Assembly (NCBI GenBank): GCA_008711295.1
Contig: VUYV01000061.1
Coordinates: 3,499,981 to 3,563,980 of the forward strand
Direction of reading: 5' to 3'
From: Anarhynchus alexandrinus
Taxonomy: Eukaryota; Chordata; Aves; Charadriiformes; Charadriidae
DNA length: 64,000 nucleotides
Part shown: one piece after another, positions 48,646 through 61,640 of the stretch
Layout: every line of letters starts with the position of its first letter
Position numbering within the stretch: position 1 is the stretch's first letter
Notes under the pieces: model-generated
Database searches by the model: none
Told to the model about the DNA's origin: nothing
The model's input: only the letters and a program-made list of their open reading frames with translations
Made by a program: the position numbers and the translations under genes

Positions 48646-50887
48646 CTTCCTCTCTGTTTCATGAGGTTACATTGGGAGGGGGAGGATTAAAACACCCGAG
48701 TTTAGCTATCTACCTGTAATTGTCTATGCTCCCTTTGTAGATGACAGCTATCTAGGCAAGACAGTCAAGGGAAAAGCTCAGTTTACCCTGACGTAAACAC
48801 TGTTGTTTTTTTCACAGAGTAGGTCTTCATTGTAACTGGGGTATAGACACCGCATGCATCGTCATCTGTGTTTATATATCATCCTCTGTGAACTGAATCC
48901 CAACCTTGTTTTCTTTGATGCTGTTGTGAAACAAAAAAAAAAGCAATGCTTGGCAGAAATATTTTGGTCTGACAAATACGCACTGTTCCTAGATTGGGAC
49001 TTGGCTGTCCTTTTCTGGAGCATAGCCTGGAGAGCCATATTCACAGCCTATGTGATTAAAGTACAGGCCCTAATATTGATAGCATTACGGACAATATTTC
49101 AGAGCTTTGGGTCTCCCTGCTCTGAAGCTGAGAGCCTCTCACCTCTGTCCTTAGCTTGTCTGTCATAGAAGCTGTGACTCCATGTATCCAAATGCATCGC
49201 TGAAACACTTGTGAGTTAGAAATAACCGTAGAGTCGTCTGCAGTTCGCTATCACTAAGGCCTACAGACATCCTATTTCCAAAACCGGGGCCAAAAGAGGA
49301 CTAGGATTTGGAGAAAAATTGCAAGGTCTGACGTATGGTCAGAATAATCCCACCACTATAAATGACTAATGCGATTTACAGGATTAGATTGTTTTCTACT
49401 CTTTGCCAGCAAGAATGGCAAAATCACATGCAGAAGAGCTCTTTTGCATAAATAACATTGATCAACCACCAAAACTAAGCACTGATTGCTCACGAGTGTA
49501 GGTGAACTATGCAATTATCTCATCATATATTGAACCAGGTACAAAATAAACACCTATTTCATTACTCTCCTTGTCTCTTCTTCAATTTACTCCAAGATAA
49601 GAATTCTTGAAAAATATTTGTCAAAACTTTTGAAACTAATCCTTGTTCTTTCTGGCAAGAAATGACAAACTTTGTCATTTCAAATTAGAAGAAATCTGAT
49701 TAGAAAGTAGATTTCTTCACTGAATCCTGAAGAAACTCGTACAAGATGCCAACAGCCTTTCAGCTCTGGTCCCATTTCAGGCTTCCAGTTCCCCACTAGT
49801 AAGTAGTAAGCATCAAGTTTGAACGAGACATTAAATCAACAATCAGAGTCCAGCCTCAGGCACAAAACAGAGATTACATTAGTGGTATTAAACTGTGACC
49901 TACTTGCAAGATCCTGGCCACAGTAAGAACTTGCTGGAAGTATTGCTGTCTGTGCTGCTTTTAACACAGTGAATTACAAAATATTTCTGACTTGCTTTTG
50001 CAACACAGGGGAAATAGATGAGTTTATTCTGAACACCAATATTGCAGGTGGTTACCTGCTGTTCCCCTTTCAAGGTATTCTGGGTGACACCTTAAAAAGG
50101 GATTGTATTATTTCAGCAGTAGTGGTTGATCTAAGGACAAACATTTTCTCTTCTTACAGTCCCATATAACAAATATCCTTATACCATCACAATCACACTA
50201 CTACAGCACCATACTACTTCATGGCCATTAGGCAGTTGCGTGCTATTCCTGTTTCTCTTCAATATCTCTATGAGATACGTACCAGATTTTGAAGAGATAA
50301 CAGGAGTGCTGAAAGACCTAATCTAGAGCATGTATTTCAATGACGTTACCCATATAGCTCACTCTCATCAGATTAAATTACAACTATGTTTACAGAGTTA
50401 TAAATTAACTCTTAGGCTTTGATTTTATAAAACAGGATGAAGGAGGCAGTTTAAGCACTTTGTGCTGTTTTTCACACCCTACAGTACAGAACACATCCAC
50501 TGAGTCTTCATGACAGAGCACCTAGGAGAAGCCCGTTCCCTGCTGGGGCAGCAGCGCTGAGCCCGGTGTTTACATGCCTGAAAATCCTTTGAGCTGGTGT
50601 CATGTCACCCTCTCGCCAGGAAGAAGAGGTCCTGCTCCCTCTGCCTGTACCCTTTCCCTACTCCTGGCCCTGTGGTCTCACACTTTATTTTGTTCCAGCT
50701 CTACCTACCTACTGAATTTGTGTGTCCATGTAACTTGTTAAAACCGAGGACATAAAATACTGTGCAAAAGCCAGGCAGTTTTCTGCCAGGTTAATGAAGT
50801 AAATTGAGACAGTGAAGGATTTCAAAGTGCTCTAGAGGCAGGACAAGGGAGAAGGCAGGACATGCTGGCTCTCTGCAGTAGGGTGGT

Positions 50888-50957
50888 GTGGAGGGGGAAG
50901 GCAGGGAAGGAGGAAGGAGGGAAAAGGAGAAATAGGGAGGAGGAAGGAGGGAGTGAA
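50888..50957. repeat. Purine-rich tract with GGG/GGA runs
   Basis: The plus strand is almost all G and A for about 70 bases (GGAAGGAGGAAGGAGGGAAA and similar), broken by three or so pyrimidines. Several GGG runs could allow G-quadruplex or triplex formation, which is inference. Confidence 0.8.
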
Positions 50958-52624
50958 ACCTCTGCCTTTTGGCAGCAGCAAGCTGTTGCTTCTGCTCCAC
51001 TGTCTGTGGAAGTGCGGTCTTATACAATAAACAAATGGCTCAAAATAATTAGAGGACTCTGCTCAGACAGGAAAATACTAAAAATTTGAATAGCCTTTTA
51101 CATAGCCTCCGCTGCTTCTTGCTACAAAGTTCTGATACCTCAGGTAGCAATTTCCCTGGAGAAGGGCAGGAGGTCCCTGATGCTCTGTGAAGACTTTGAT
51201 GACTGATACTGACTTTATGAGCCCCTCTGTTTATCTCTTGATTTAATGAGAATTGTGCAAAGGGAGTTGTGTAGAATCTGAAGAGAGACACTGCAATCAT
51301 CCACCCATCCAGTAAAAACTGAGCATATATGCAATACAAAGTGCCTTCAACAGTTTTGGTAGGATACATAGATATTTCTTGATGGAGTGGAACTACTATA
51401 AGGGAAATCCTTAACAAACATTGCACTTTACCTGAAAATGAATGCCAGAAAGATGTTTCCCACACAGAGAACTGTGTGCAATATTAAGCCAATGGCATTG
51501 CTGTTAATGGCTACTAGCAAGTTACACATATTTCTTGCCTCTGATTTCTTCACTGTAGGGTTTTTTTTCCCCTCCCTGCTCTAAGTACTGCCTTGTCTGC
51601 AGATAAAAATGTAAAGGCTGCTTCTAAGCCTGTTTTGGGGTGGTTTTGTTTAATTTTACGTATCATGACAAAATTGTACTTAAAAGGTTAGAAAGATGCA
51701 AGATTTGTTAACTGCAGTTTCAGAATTTCTGAGGAAAATCACAAGTGCCTATTATCCTTAGGTTAATGATAGGCAGTAAATCAAACTTTTGAAGACTCTA
51801 TTGCATCTTGGACGAAGAACCTCACAGTTTTTGAAATAAAAACGAAAATAAATATTATACATCTGTTACTCCTTATGAAAGGCACAAAGACATATCAATA
51901 ACTGGTTAACCTTTCCTTCTTGAAGAAAGATACCAGACCCAAAAATAGAAATTGGGAAGATAAAGGCTTATTGAAACAGAAGATACTGCTATGAAGAATG
52001 TGTTCTGTTATGTCTTACATTCAGATACTTCAGATAAAACTTCAGTATAATCATTAAAAAAACCTGTAGAGCAATTATATGAAACCAAACGTCCATTTCT
52101 GAAAGTCAGTAGACAGCAAAATGTACCCAGAGTTCATTTGTGTGTAATGCCATCTGTCCTGTATAAGGGAGATCAGTAAAGCAAATATTCTCTGAAAACA
52201 AATTAGATAAATCTGAGGCCTCACTACCATGGAATTAGATGGTATTAGTTTGCAACCTTTTACAAGTGTAGGCATGAGAGATTTTTGGAAGTAAACAAAA
52301 AAGTGCAAATAGCATGAGAAGTCACATTTGTTTGGCTGCAATTAAAACAACAAGTGAAACAGAATTGCATAGCTATCAACAACAAAAACCAGCATATCAT
52401 GCTAAAACTTACTTAAAGTAAATCTCTAAAATAGTCACACGACAAGTAATCATTGAGATAGACTTACATCAGACAAATCTCTCAGCAATTTATCATACCA
52501 ACTCATTAAAGTTCTTTTTTTTTTTTAATTTGGTGTTGATCAACTCTGGCATATAGCATTAAACAGGTTTTAATCAGTTTTGCATATGGTGGGTAGCAGT
52601 AACTACATCTTTTGAGTGGCCGTT

Positions 52625-52657
52625 TGTGTCACAGCTGTGTCACGGCTGTGTCACAGC
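52625..52657. repeat. Three-unit 11-bp tandem repeat
   Basis: TGTGTCACAGC, TGTGTCACGGC, TGTGTCACAGC follow each other without gap; the middle unit has one substitution. Confidence 0.95.
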
Positions 52658-55600
52658 CATGCTGATTTCTAGACCTCGAGTAGTCTGAAGTAGAAAATAG
52701 ATATCAGGGTAGTTAGAAAGGGGCCAACTGGGAAAAGGCAGACCTTTCACATCTTGGAAACTTCAAAGTTAAAATATCACTTGGAGATCTTCGAGGTCAG
52801 ATTTTCTCTAGCCCCAGCAAGATCAGCATTTCGTATCATAATTTGGGACTTAACACTTCAGTTCTACCTTGACCTTCTTCAGGTGCAGGTTTCAGTTTTG
52901 AGACATTCACAAATATTATGAGGACTGATTTTTTTTCTGTTGGTAAGAGTTTCGTCGAAAAGTCTGTGTATACCTCCAAGGAAAAAAATCCTTGTTCTGA
53001 GGCAGTTTCCTCACTGACAGATGCTTTTGAGGGCTGTCAGTTGGCCATTCCTTAATCCACTCGCTGTGGGTTGTACTGATATTTCATAGTGGTCATTATT
53101 AAATCAGCTCAGCTTTCTTATGGTAGATTACAGATTGGGCTCTGAACCATCTGCGACTGTGTATGTAAATGTATAAGCTGGTGGATGCCTATTTAGAATC
53201 AAGGCAGCAAGTTGATGATGGTTCAGAAAGGAAGAGGAGCTTGAAAAAGAGTGTGGCTTCGTAATATCTGGAAAAAAATTGGTTGCTTTGTGTGTTGCAT
53301 CTCAGCCAGCCTGTGGTTCACGCTCTGCCAGAGCTGCAGCCGAGTATCAGTGCTCCAAGAGCTGCAGCAAGCTTCGAAAATTGTCAGGAGTCCCTCCAGA
53401 ATGTTCTCTTTCTAAACAGGATTATATTAACTGAACTTAACTAAGAACTGTCTGCTATAAGCAACCAACAAGTTTTATTATATCAGCGGGATAAGTTTTC
53501 AGATTAAAATTGTCAGCCTTTAGGTGAAAAAAACCCACAGCCAGCAGTAATTCTTTTATACATATTTGTTGTTAATATGGGGAGAACAGAATACTGTTTG
53601 AATTTCAAGGACTTCTTGTGCCTCGGCTATTTGACTAAGAGCCTAGTTTTCATAGCAAGAAAACTTTACCTATTCACATTTCTTCATCTCTCCTACTTTC
53701 TTGAGAAGTTGGTGCTTCAAAAGAAGGATTTTATGATGATAATAATAAAAAAGTACTCCCACTTTATATTGTATAAAAATTATATCCTTTCCACCTCTAA
53801 CTTGCTTTTAAAAACAGTTTTGCCTGTAAATTTTCCATAAAAAGAGTTTTTTAAAAGACTGGTATTAGTAAGATATTTGGTTATATAAAAGTTTGAATAT
53901 GTGACATTTCACAAATTTTGACATATTCTTCTAATTCTAGTGAAATACACCTCAAAGATACTTGTTTTAAAGCAATAAATGTACTCATTTTTCATCAGTG
54001 AGAAATGTACAAAAGACTCTTAAAAGTAATATAGGCTTCAAATTTAGAGTTACTTATTATGGGATTTAATGTGGAATAGAATGTGGACATAATCAGATAA
54101 CATTTCCTGTCTTCCACAGAAAAGGATAAATAAGGGACATAACAGTGACTTACACCGGTGATGTAAAAGATACTGTGTGTGTTTAAATACTATTTTTTAA
54201 ATAAAATGGAAATTGATGTGGCACATGGAATTACAGAATTAGTCAAAGGTACGGACTTTCCTCCATTTTTACTATTTCATTGCTGGGCTTTTTACCAGGC
54301 AGATTTTTTTCTTTACAGTTCATATACCGTATCGACCATACTACTGTAATAAGGTTTCTATTTGTCATCTGTATTTTTTTTTTAATTTACAAGGGCCAAG
54401 ATTTTCGTGCTTCAAAGGCATCAGGTTTGTGAAGACAGTGAGAGTATGGATGTAAACAACCTCTGCAGTGTCCAGAATCCTCCTTCTAAAGCTAAAGGCG
54501 TTTTGATTCTGAATCACAGCCCACTCTGCCTAATATCAGCTGCATTGACCACAAAGCAAAACAGCATACCCATCTCAGCTATGAAAACATGGCCTTCCCT
54601 TCCTTCACAATGGTACCAGATGTTGCCAGAGAGGTGCCTCTGGGTGCCTTTGTTCAGTAAATTTAAATTCTTGTTCAATTCCTCTCTCAGCACTTTTGGT
54701 TGGTTTTTTTTTTCCTGAAACAAATTTGTAAGACTTTTCTAGCTCAGGAGACATTTCCCTGCAGTTGCTGAAACTTCCTTGTTTCACACATTCTCAGCAT
54801 GTTTCTGACTTCCTGCATGAATTCATGCACTGGCTGCTGGCAGCTTCATCCCGTGAATCAATTTATGGAGACTGGATATTTCCTGAAAAACAAATTGATT
54901 GTGCTTTCCACTATTTCTGGTTTAGCCTCCTGAGCCAGCGTACTTGCTAAAATTCAAACTGCCTTTTTACCCTCAGCTCAAATCTTATGTTTGCAAGCCT
55001 GAGGTGTGCTGGCCATGGGAACCACAATGTGATTTCTGCCTCCCCTACCTCTGCCACAGAGCACACAGGTTCATGCCTGAACTTCACAGAAGGTGAAAAA
55101 AACTCTGAAGGTTTCCTGTATTCTTAAAAAATTGTCTCAGTTTTGTTTCTCTACAAATTCCAAGCAACTTGCTTCTGTATTTTCATCATAAAGTTATTTT
55201 GAATGATCTACCTCTGAGTACAAATCTCTGGTCACCGAAAGCAGAAGGACACTTATTTCCATCTCCTCCAGCACTGATACTACAAGTTGGAGGGAAACAG
55301 TATTGACTTTATCTTTAAAGAACTCCAGACAGGGATTAGAAGGTTTTGGTTTTTTTTTTTTTCCCCGTGAAGTTCATTATACTTTTCAGGAACCATGGTT
55401 CTTTGGCTTTTTTTAGGAGAAAGTCTACCTCTATTACTCACTAATTATCAATAATTTGAAATGGAAATGTGACGAGATGTGATTATGTAAATTCAGTTAA
55501 CTCTTCCATGTTGAAGGGGACCTCAGAATAAAAGATTAACGCATTGAAATGGAAAACTAGAACAGAGAGTTACAAATGTAAGGAAGGTGATGATTATAAG

Positions 55601-56497
55601 AAACTGGCTGATGTTTTGTTCACAGCTTGATGCAGTGAAGTTATTAAGAAACTGCTACATTACAAAACGACTATCAGACCGTGTAACTTTTACTAGCCAG
55701 GCTTGTACCATATTCCCACTAGGCCAAGGACAATGGAGCATCATAGGTCTTAACAGTTGTGTTCTGGCCAAAGCATAAGAAAGAGACAAGAAATATCTCT
55801 TACTTTTCTGTGCAGATACCACCACATAACAGCATATATGTGTCTGAATATTTGCTACCCAGAAGATACAGGCTTTTCCCAAGATAATAACCTAAAAAGG
55901 TCAGAGTTTATAGAAGACAATATTTGACACTGTCAACCTTCTGTTAGCACTTGATTCATTCAGGTGAATGACACTTTAACCTGATTTCACTTTGACTCAC
56001 TTCTGTTCACTCCCATGACAAGGCTTTTTTTTCTTCTTCAGACGTAGCCGATCTGTTCCAATCTGGTCCACTGTGATAGAGCAGGTCATAATCAATCAAA
56101 GTGTGCTTAATGAAAGCAAAAATAAAAAGAAGGATTATTTACTTACTGGAGAAAAGCCTTTTTTTCAATTTTAAAGGTAATAAATAGGAGTCTGAAATCC
56201 TTTTTGTACTCTTTCTTCCATTCGTGTAGATAATTTTTCATTACCGGAGGGTCTAGGAGATTTTATTTTAGTCCCAACAGATTGTCAGTACCACAAAACC
56301 AGTTTCTAATCGACATTGATTGCAGGGAAGAGACCTGTCTGCTCAATCATGAAGCATGGATCAGCTCAGGATCTGTACGTACCACATGATGTGAATAGGA
56401 AAGCATTTACTTGACAGCTCCTTTTCCAAGGGTAAATGGCTGAGAGCTGTAGTGCTCTGTAAAGGCACTAGAAAGTTAGAGACTTGGGAGTCTCTTT

Positions 56498-56518
56498 CAC
56501 ACACACACACACACACAC
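56498..56518. repeat. (CA)n dinucleotide microsatellite
   Basis: About ten and a half CA units. Confidence 0.97.
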
Positions 56519-59500
56519 CCCTTCATTTTCCTTTCCTGCCATTGCTTTTGTTCAAAATTAGTCATTCTTCCTGCTAGAAAAAAGGAAAATCTCTCTGTAC
56601 CTTTAGTTTGCATTAGTGGTTCCAGTATACCTGGGCTGATATAATTTGTGGTCTACATTTACAAAGTTTAAGGTTCAATTTGTTGTATGTCTGTCAATTC
56701 AGCTTAACTGCTCTTTCTTGTGAGCTGTGTGATGGTGGTTTTGTTAAGACTCTTGGGTCTGAGGTATAGAATATAGATGCCTATCTTCGTGAAAGTTAGG
56801 AGAAATATAGATAAAAAGTTACTGTTTAATAACTTACTGGGAATTGTACGTTGTGCCTCAATGAAAAACCCAGTAAAGGTGACATCAATGAGTAGTCTGT
56901 GTAAAACAAAATTTGGCCAGATCTGACTTGTCTGTCCCTTGAGTCCAGTCACATTTCTCAGCTTCCCAAAATACCTGAGGACCTGAGCGACTATGGCCAG
57001 CCCAAGTCACGCAGCTCTAGGCTCAGCAGGAGAAGGATGAGTGTCCCCCACGAGATCCCAAAAGCAAAAGAGCCACATCAGTGCATGATAATTAACTTCA
57101 CCTCTCCTGACCCTAATGCTTGTAGTCAGGAGCCAGCTCTGCTGGTGATAAGGGTGGGATCTCTGCCTGACTCTGCTCAGTATAAATATGATCTGAGGCC
57201 AATTGTGAATTTTAGCCTTCCTCTTCTAGTTCTTTTCCCCAGAAGTATAATAATACATCCTTCTTTTCTCAGCTGACAGTCTGAAAACCCTTCATGAGAG
57301 GTACTACTATAGATGTTTTCTACAGCCCCAAACAGAACGAAGTTCTAATATGGGATGTAGCATGTATGCACTACCATGACTTGAATACTACTGACACTTG
57401 CCCTGCTCATTCTTCACCAAGGACGTGTCACAACAACATAGGCAATAAATACCTAACTTAACAGAGTAAGGCCCAAAACACCTAAGGATATTTCCTGGCC
57501 TCAAGGATAGAAGAGTATTCTCAGCTAGTGTTTTCTTCACAAATACAATTTACAGGAAAAAAGCTCATCAGCTACTAAACATCACTGTATTCATCTTGAA
57601 AGGCAAATAGTTGAAGCTGTATTGTAAACAGAGGGGTAACAAAATGCAACACTCACATAATGCATTAAGTGCAGCGTTATTGATTAGCCATAGTTAGAAA
57701 ACAAACCACTAAACTAGATTCATTCTTAATGTAACGCTGTTAAAGAAATCAGGGGAAACTGAATCTTTACAAACTGAATAAAATAATCTAAATAATCTTT
57801 CTGACAAGAAAGACAATATAAGTTAATGGACAGTGTTTTCCAGCACTCTTTATAGAGAGGATAAAAAAAAAAATGGGAGAGGGGAACTAAGGCTATAAGG
57901 TCTGTCAGATGACTTGTTTTTGTTGCTTTTTGCACACTGATGTGCAATAATTGTTGATCATTGTAGCCTGGATAGCAAAATAAAAACCCAAACAAAACAC
58001 TAGATTTTAGCCCCTTGTCTAGTTCTTTAGCATGAGTTTCAGTGTGTGATGACTGATGATTGTTACTCATTAATTTCAGTGATCTTCTCCATTCTTGGTT
58101 CCAAAGGAAAAGAACATCTGGGACCAAATTACTTTGTGTCAAATAAGCTTCCTGAATTTTGGTTTTTAATTATATTTCATTTTCAGTTTTTCGCTCTTAC
58201 AAGCTACTCTGACTTTTAGTCTCTTTTCATACAATTGTGATTGCAGTAATGGAGTACATCTTTGCTTGAGAAATATGGTTTGTAGTTTCTTTTAGGGATC
58301 ACGCTACCATCTTCATCATTGTCTGTTTCCTCTGGGAACGAATAAAGAATTGCCAATCATTGCAATATCTGCAAAAATGTCCCTCATTGACCATCTGAGC
58401 CAGCCATTAGAGTATATCCAAGTGCTTGGTGATAAGGTCATCAAATAATACGAGACTCCAGCTTCCAGGAAAGCAACGCATCTAATTCTGTTGAAAGCCA
58501 ATCATTAACTTGATGTGCTGTCTACCTGGTGTTCTGCATATATGTCTTAGAATAATTACAAAGTGTATCTGACGTTGGAGAAGCTCTTGTCCTCTAAATT
58601 GCCAACAAACAATAAACACTGGCCCCTGAGTTACCTGCTCAGTGATGTAGCCCTGACTGGCCTTACTGCTTTAGCTGAGGAAAACATACCAAATACATCA
58701 TGGATGGACATGGACACTGCATGCTAATGGGCCTGTATTCTGTCATACCATGTGGACACAATAATTTTGGTTCTGATGTTAAGAAAGTGGAAACAGTGTC
58801 TGTGCCTTCAAAGACGATGCAAATAGGTGGATGAAAGCATTCACCCTGGTGAACTCATCTGCAGACCCTCAGTCTGACCATATGACTGCATACCAAATAT
58901 ATTCTCAGTCTAAGGCCACTTCAGAGGAGCATAGACCTCAAAATGTGGACAAGGCTGGTACACTCTTGACTAATAGAACTGGCATTTCACTTCAGTCTTA
59001 GCTGGGATGTCCTTCTGGGGCAGCGTTACATGTAGAGACCCAGGGGGGATATTGTTACCAACATTCAGAACACATTAGGCAATTTTCTTGGTTCAGCTTG
59101 AGTTTGGGACACTCCTGTGCACCCCTGCTACTCAATGGAGGAAAAAGGATTCAGAATGAGTTCCCCAAAACGTAATTCTACTGTGTTGCACAAATCTCCC
59201 TAATCCTTACTCTCTTTTTTTACCTCTTGAGATTTAAAAGGGCATCAGACCTTATATTTCACTGACACACACAGCCACTTAGCAGTCTCAGAGCTATTAC
59301 TCTACATTCACCTAGCTTTCATTAATCAGCTACATCCCATTAGCACTGCTTACATTTTTTCATACCCATAACATTCAGTAAGTAGCTTATAGCCTCACTT
59401 TTAATGAATACAGTGATTTCAAAGAAAGTTGTATTTTAAAGTTGTGCTACAATGATTCATGGATTTATATGTGTGGTTTCTGAACGTTTAGTTATTTAAA

Positions 59501-61194
59501 CCTTTAAATGACTTTAAATAGAAAAGAATCACTGCACTACTCTTCTCTCCAGATTAATTGAGGTGAGTAATATATGAGAAAAACCTTGTTATTTCTCTTT
59601 GAAATGACAAGATTAGCAACATTTAGTACTCCCTTTTTTTCGTAAGTGTCAGAAACACCAAAGAAACTACTTAAAATATGAACTTTTGCTTGCTTTCATG
59701 TTATCCTATTAGTCTCTGCAAACACAGACATACTATATGATCTGAGAATCTGATCAAAGACTGGTGAGGCAAATAGGATGTTTTCCATTCAGCAGAGATA
59801 AGAGAACTCACGTTTCCAGTTATTCTTACAATTCCTTATGTCATTTTTTGAGTAATATGATGCTATCTAACATTACACCTCTTCTGAAAGTGCTAAGGGA
59901 GCTCCTGAAATACATACGTCACCCATTACTGATTGGAAGCTCCATTTACTGTTAAATCAACTAATATTTGTGTTAGTTATCTTGTTTCTCTCCTGCAAAA
60001 ATGCTGACATTTTTCATAAACAAGGAAAAGATTTAATGATACCAACTCATACGAACGTAAACTGGGACAATATACCAGCTTTCCTCAAACGAGATGGACT
60101 CCGTGTTCTTCTGCTGTTAACTTATTCAACCCCATATTAAAAGACCAGAAGAAGACCTAACTGTTAACGTCTTTGTGAGAGTGGCAGAGAAAGAAAATAT
60201 CTTGAAAAAAGGGCATGCTCTCCTTTGTATGCCTTCCTTTTTTTTTTAAATATGTTGATGCTATCACCGAATTGGTGAAATAAGTTTTTCTAGTTTGCCG
60301 TGGTTTAAAGGCCACTGCTATGATTAATTCAGGGATGTAGAGGAAAGGTATCCAAAGTCAAAGGAAGCCATGAGATTTTATGATGTAACTACAGCTGAGA
60401 GCTTTAAGGAAAATTTCCTGAGAAAGTGGCTAGCCAGTTTATAGCTGTATTATAGCAGGATCAGGTATATGTTGGATTGTAGTGGGAAATATTTAAAACT
60501 TCTTACTGTTGCAGACACTGCTGCCTGCCATTAGTCCCCATTTGCAATCTGCAAAAAAAAGGATATTTCTAGAAGATGGAGTGAATGTTAGAAGAGGTAT
60601 GCCTCCGTCATGGCATCTGTGGGGAGAGTTCAACACATTGTATTTTTAGTCCTGAAGAGGAAGAGGTGCCTGCAGGGGCATAGAGGAGATTGAATATCAA
60701 TTGAGAAAAGTTACTTTATTAGCAGTTCTTCAGTATACAGAAAAGTAAAATTAATGAATTAAGAGGAAAAGACAGTGACAGTCCCTTAAGGGGTACAGAT
60801 GCTTGTGTGAATGAGTCATATCACTTAGGGAAGCAGGAGTCTGGATGTACATTTATTCTCTTTATCTTTGCACAAAGAAGGGATAAAATACAAAAGGAAG
60901 ATTATGCTGCAGAGGTAAAAAGAATACCAGAACCCACAGGACTGCATATATTTTTTTCAGAAAGGACAGTTCAGAGGAAAAATTGCTACAATCTAGTTGT
61001 TCTTTTTCTTTTATTATGCTACTTTATGGAAATGTAAGTGAGCAGCATAGCCTGCAAATTTAGCATCATAAATAGTGTGAAGATTTAGAGTTGGAGATAA
61101 CCTTGTTATCTTGCTCTGTCTTCCTGTGCTCATTTCAAATCTCATTAAAATGTGTCATGACTAAGGAAGAAAAAAGTCCTATTTATACCTAGTT

Positions 61195-61217
61195 CTCTCT
61201 CTCTTTTTTTTTTTTTT
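61195..61217. repeat. CT tract followed by T15
   Basis: Several CT units run directly into a T15 homopolymer. On the minus strand this is A15 followed by GA repeats; no retroposon body is recognised next to it. Confidence 0.85.
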
Positions 61218-61380
61218 GTTCCTGGAGAGAGCCAGCCAGAATGTACATGCTTAAAAAATGGGTTTCATCTTTTTAAATTCACTTTTATGCTTCTCCTTCG
61301 TTCGCCTGCTCTATTCTTGTTGTTGTACTTATCATGGTTCTGTATCTTTAGCCCGTTAGAGGTCTGATGAGAAGGAAAGG

Positions 61381-61640
61381 AGGCAACCTGAACTGCTGTA
61401 GAGCTACAGCTTCCGGACCACTCCGTGTCCAGAGCTTCAGGGAGTCCCCTGCCATGTAGCAGAGTCACACACGTTGTCTCTGCGTTTAACCTGGGTTTGC
61501 CTTTCGCTGTGGCTCACGCACGGGCTGTTCTGTAAAAAGCAGTTGTTGGACCCACGCTTGATCCCGTTGCGTAACGAGAATTCACATCCAGCCCAGGAGC
61601 TGCTCAGAAGCAGCTCGGGCAGAGGCGGGAGTGCTGTGGC
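61381..61640. promoter_or_regulatory. CpG-island-like block
   Basis: By hand count the 260 bases hold about 149 G or C (57 percent) and 13 CpG, an observed-to-expected ratio near 0.6, in a window that is otherwise AT-rich and CpG-poor. This is at the threshold of the usual CpG-island definition. A 139-codon plus-strand frame (61474-61893) and an 87-codon minus-strand frame (61437-61700) overlap it; neither is recognisable. It may be a promoter or first exon, an enhancer or a fragment of a GC-rich repeat. No TATA box or clear splice donor decides between these. Confidence 0.3.

Larger units (their letters stand above)
48646..61380. other. Unassigned AT-rich sequence (12.7 kb)
   Basis: No gene, RNA gene or repeat family is recognised. 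Frames reach 138 codons (51049-51465 and 57726-58142, both minus) without known motifs. A GC-richer patch lies at 50510-50720 and a purine-rich tract follows it. Small repeats at 52625-52657, 56498-56518 and 61195-61217 are described separately. Confidence 0.55.

Noticed and set aside
48854..49168. 104-codon plus-strand frame rich in Leu, Ile and Phe
   Set aside because: Looks membrane-like only because of T-rich codons; no known family and no supporting signals.
54407..54718. 103-codon plus-strand frame as a possible exon
   Set aside because: Overlaps a minus-strand frame of similar length, no known motif, and no convincing pair of splice sites.
58990..59060. Purine run followed by TGTTACC, resembling a polypurine tract next to an LTR start
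   Set aside because: No LTR body, second LTR or retroviral frame could be recognised on either side.
61075..61140. Weak resemblance to an old LINE 3' tail (AGAGTTGGAGATAACC)
   Set aside because: Too short and too diverged; no octamer end and no second landmark in order.
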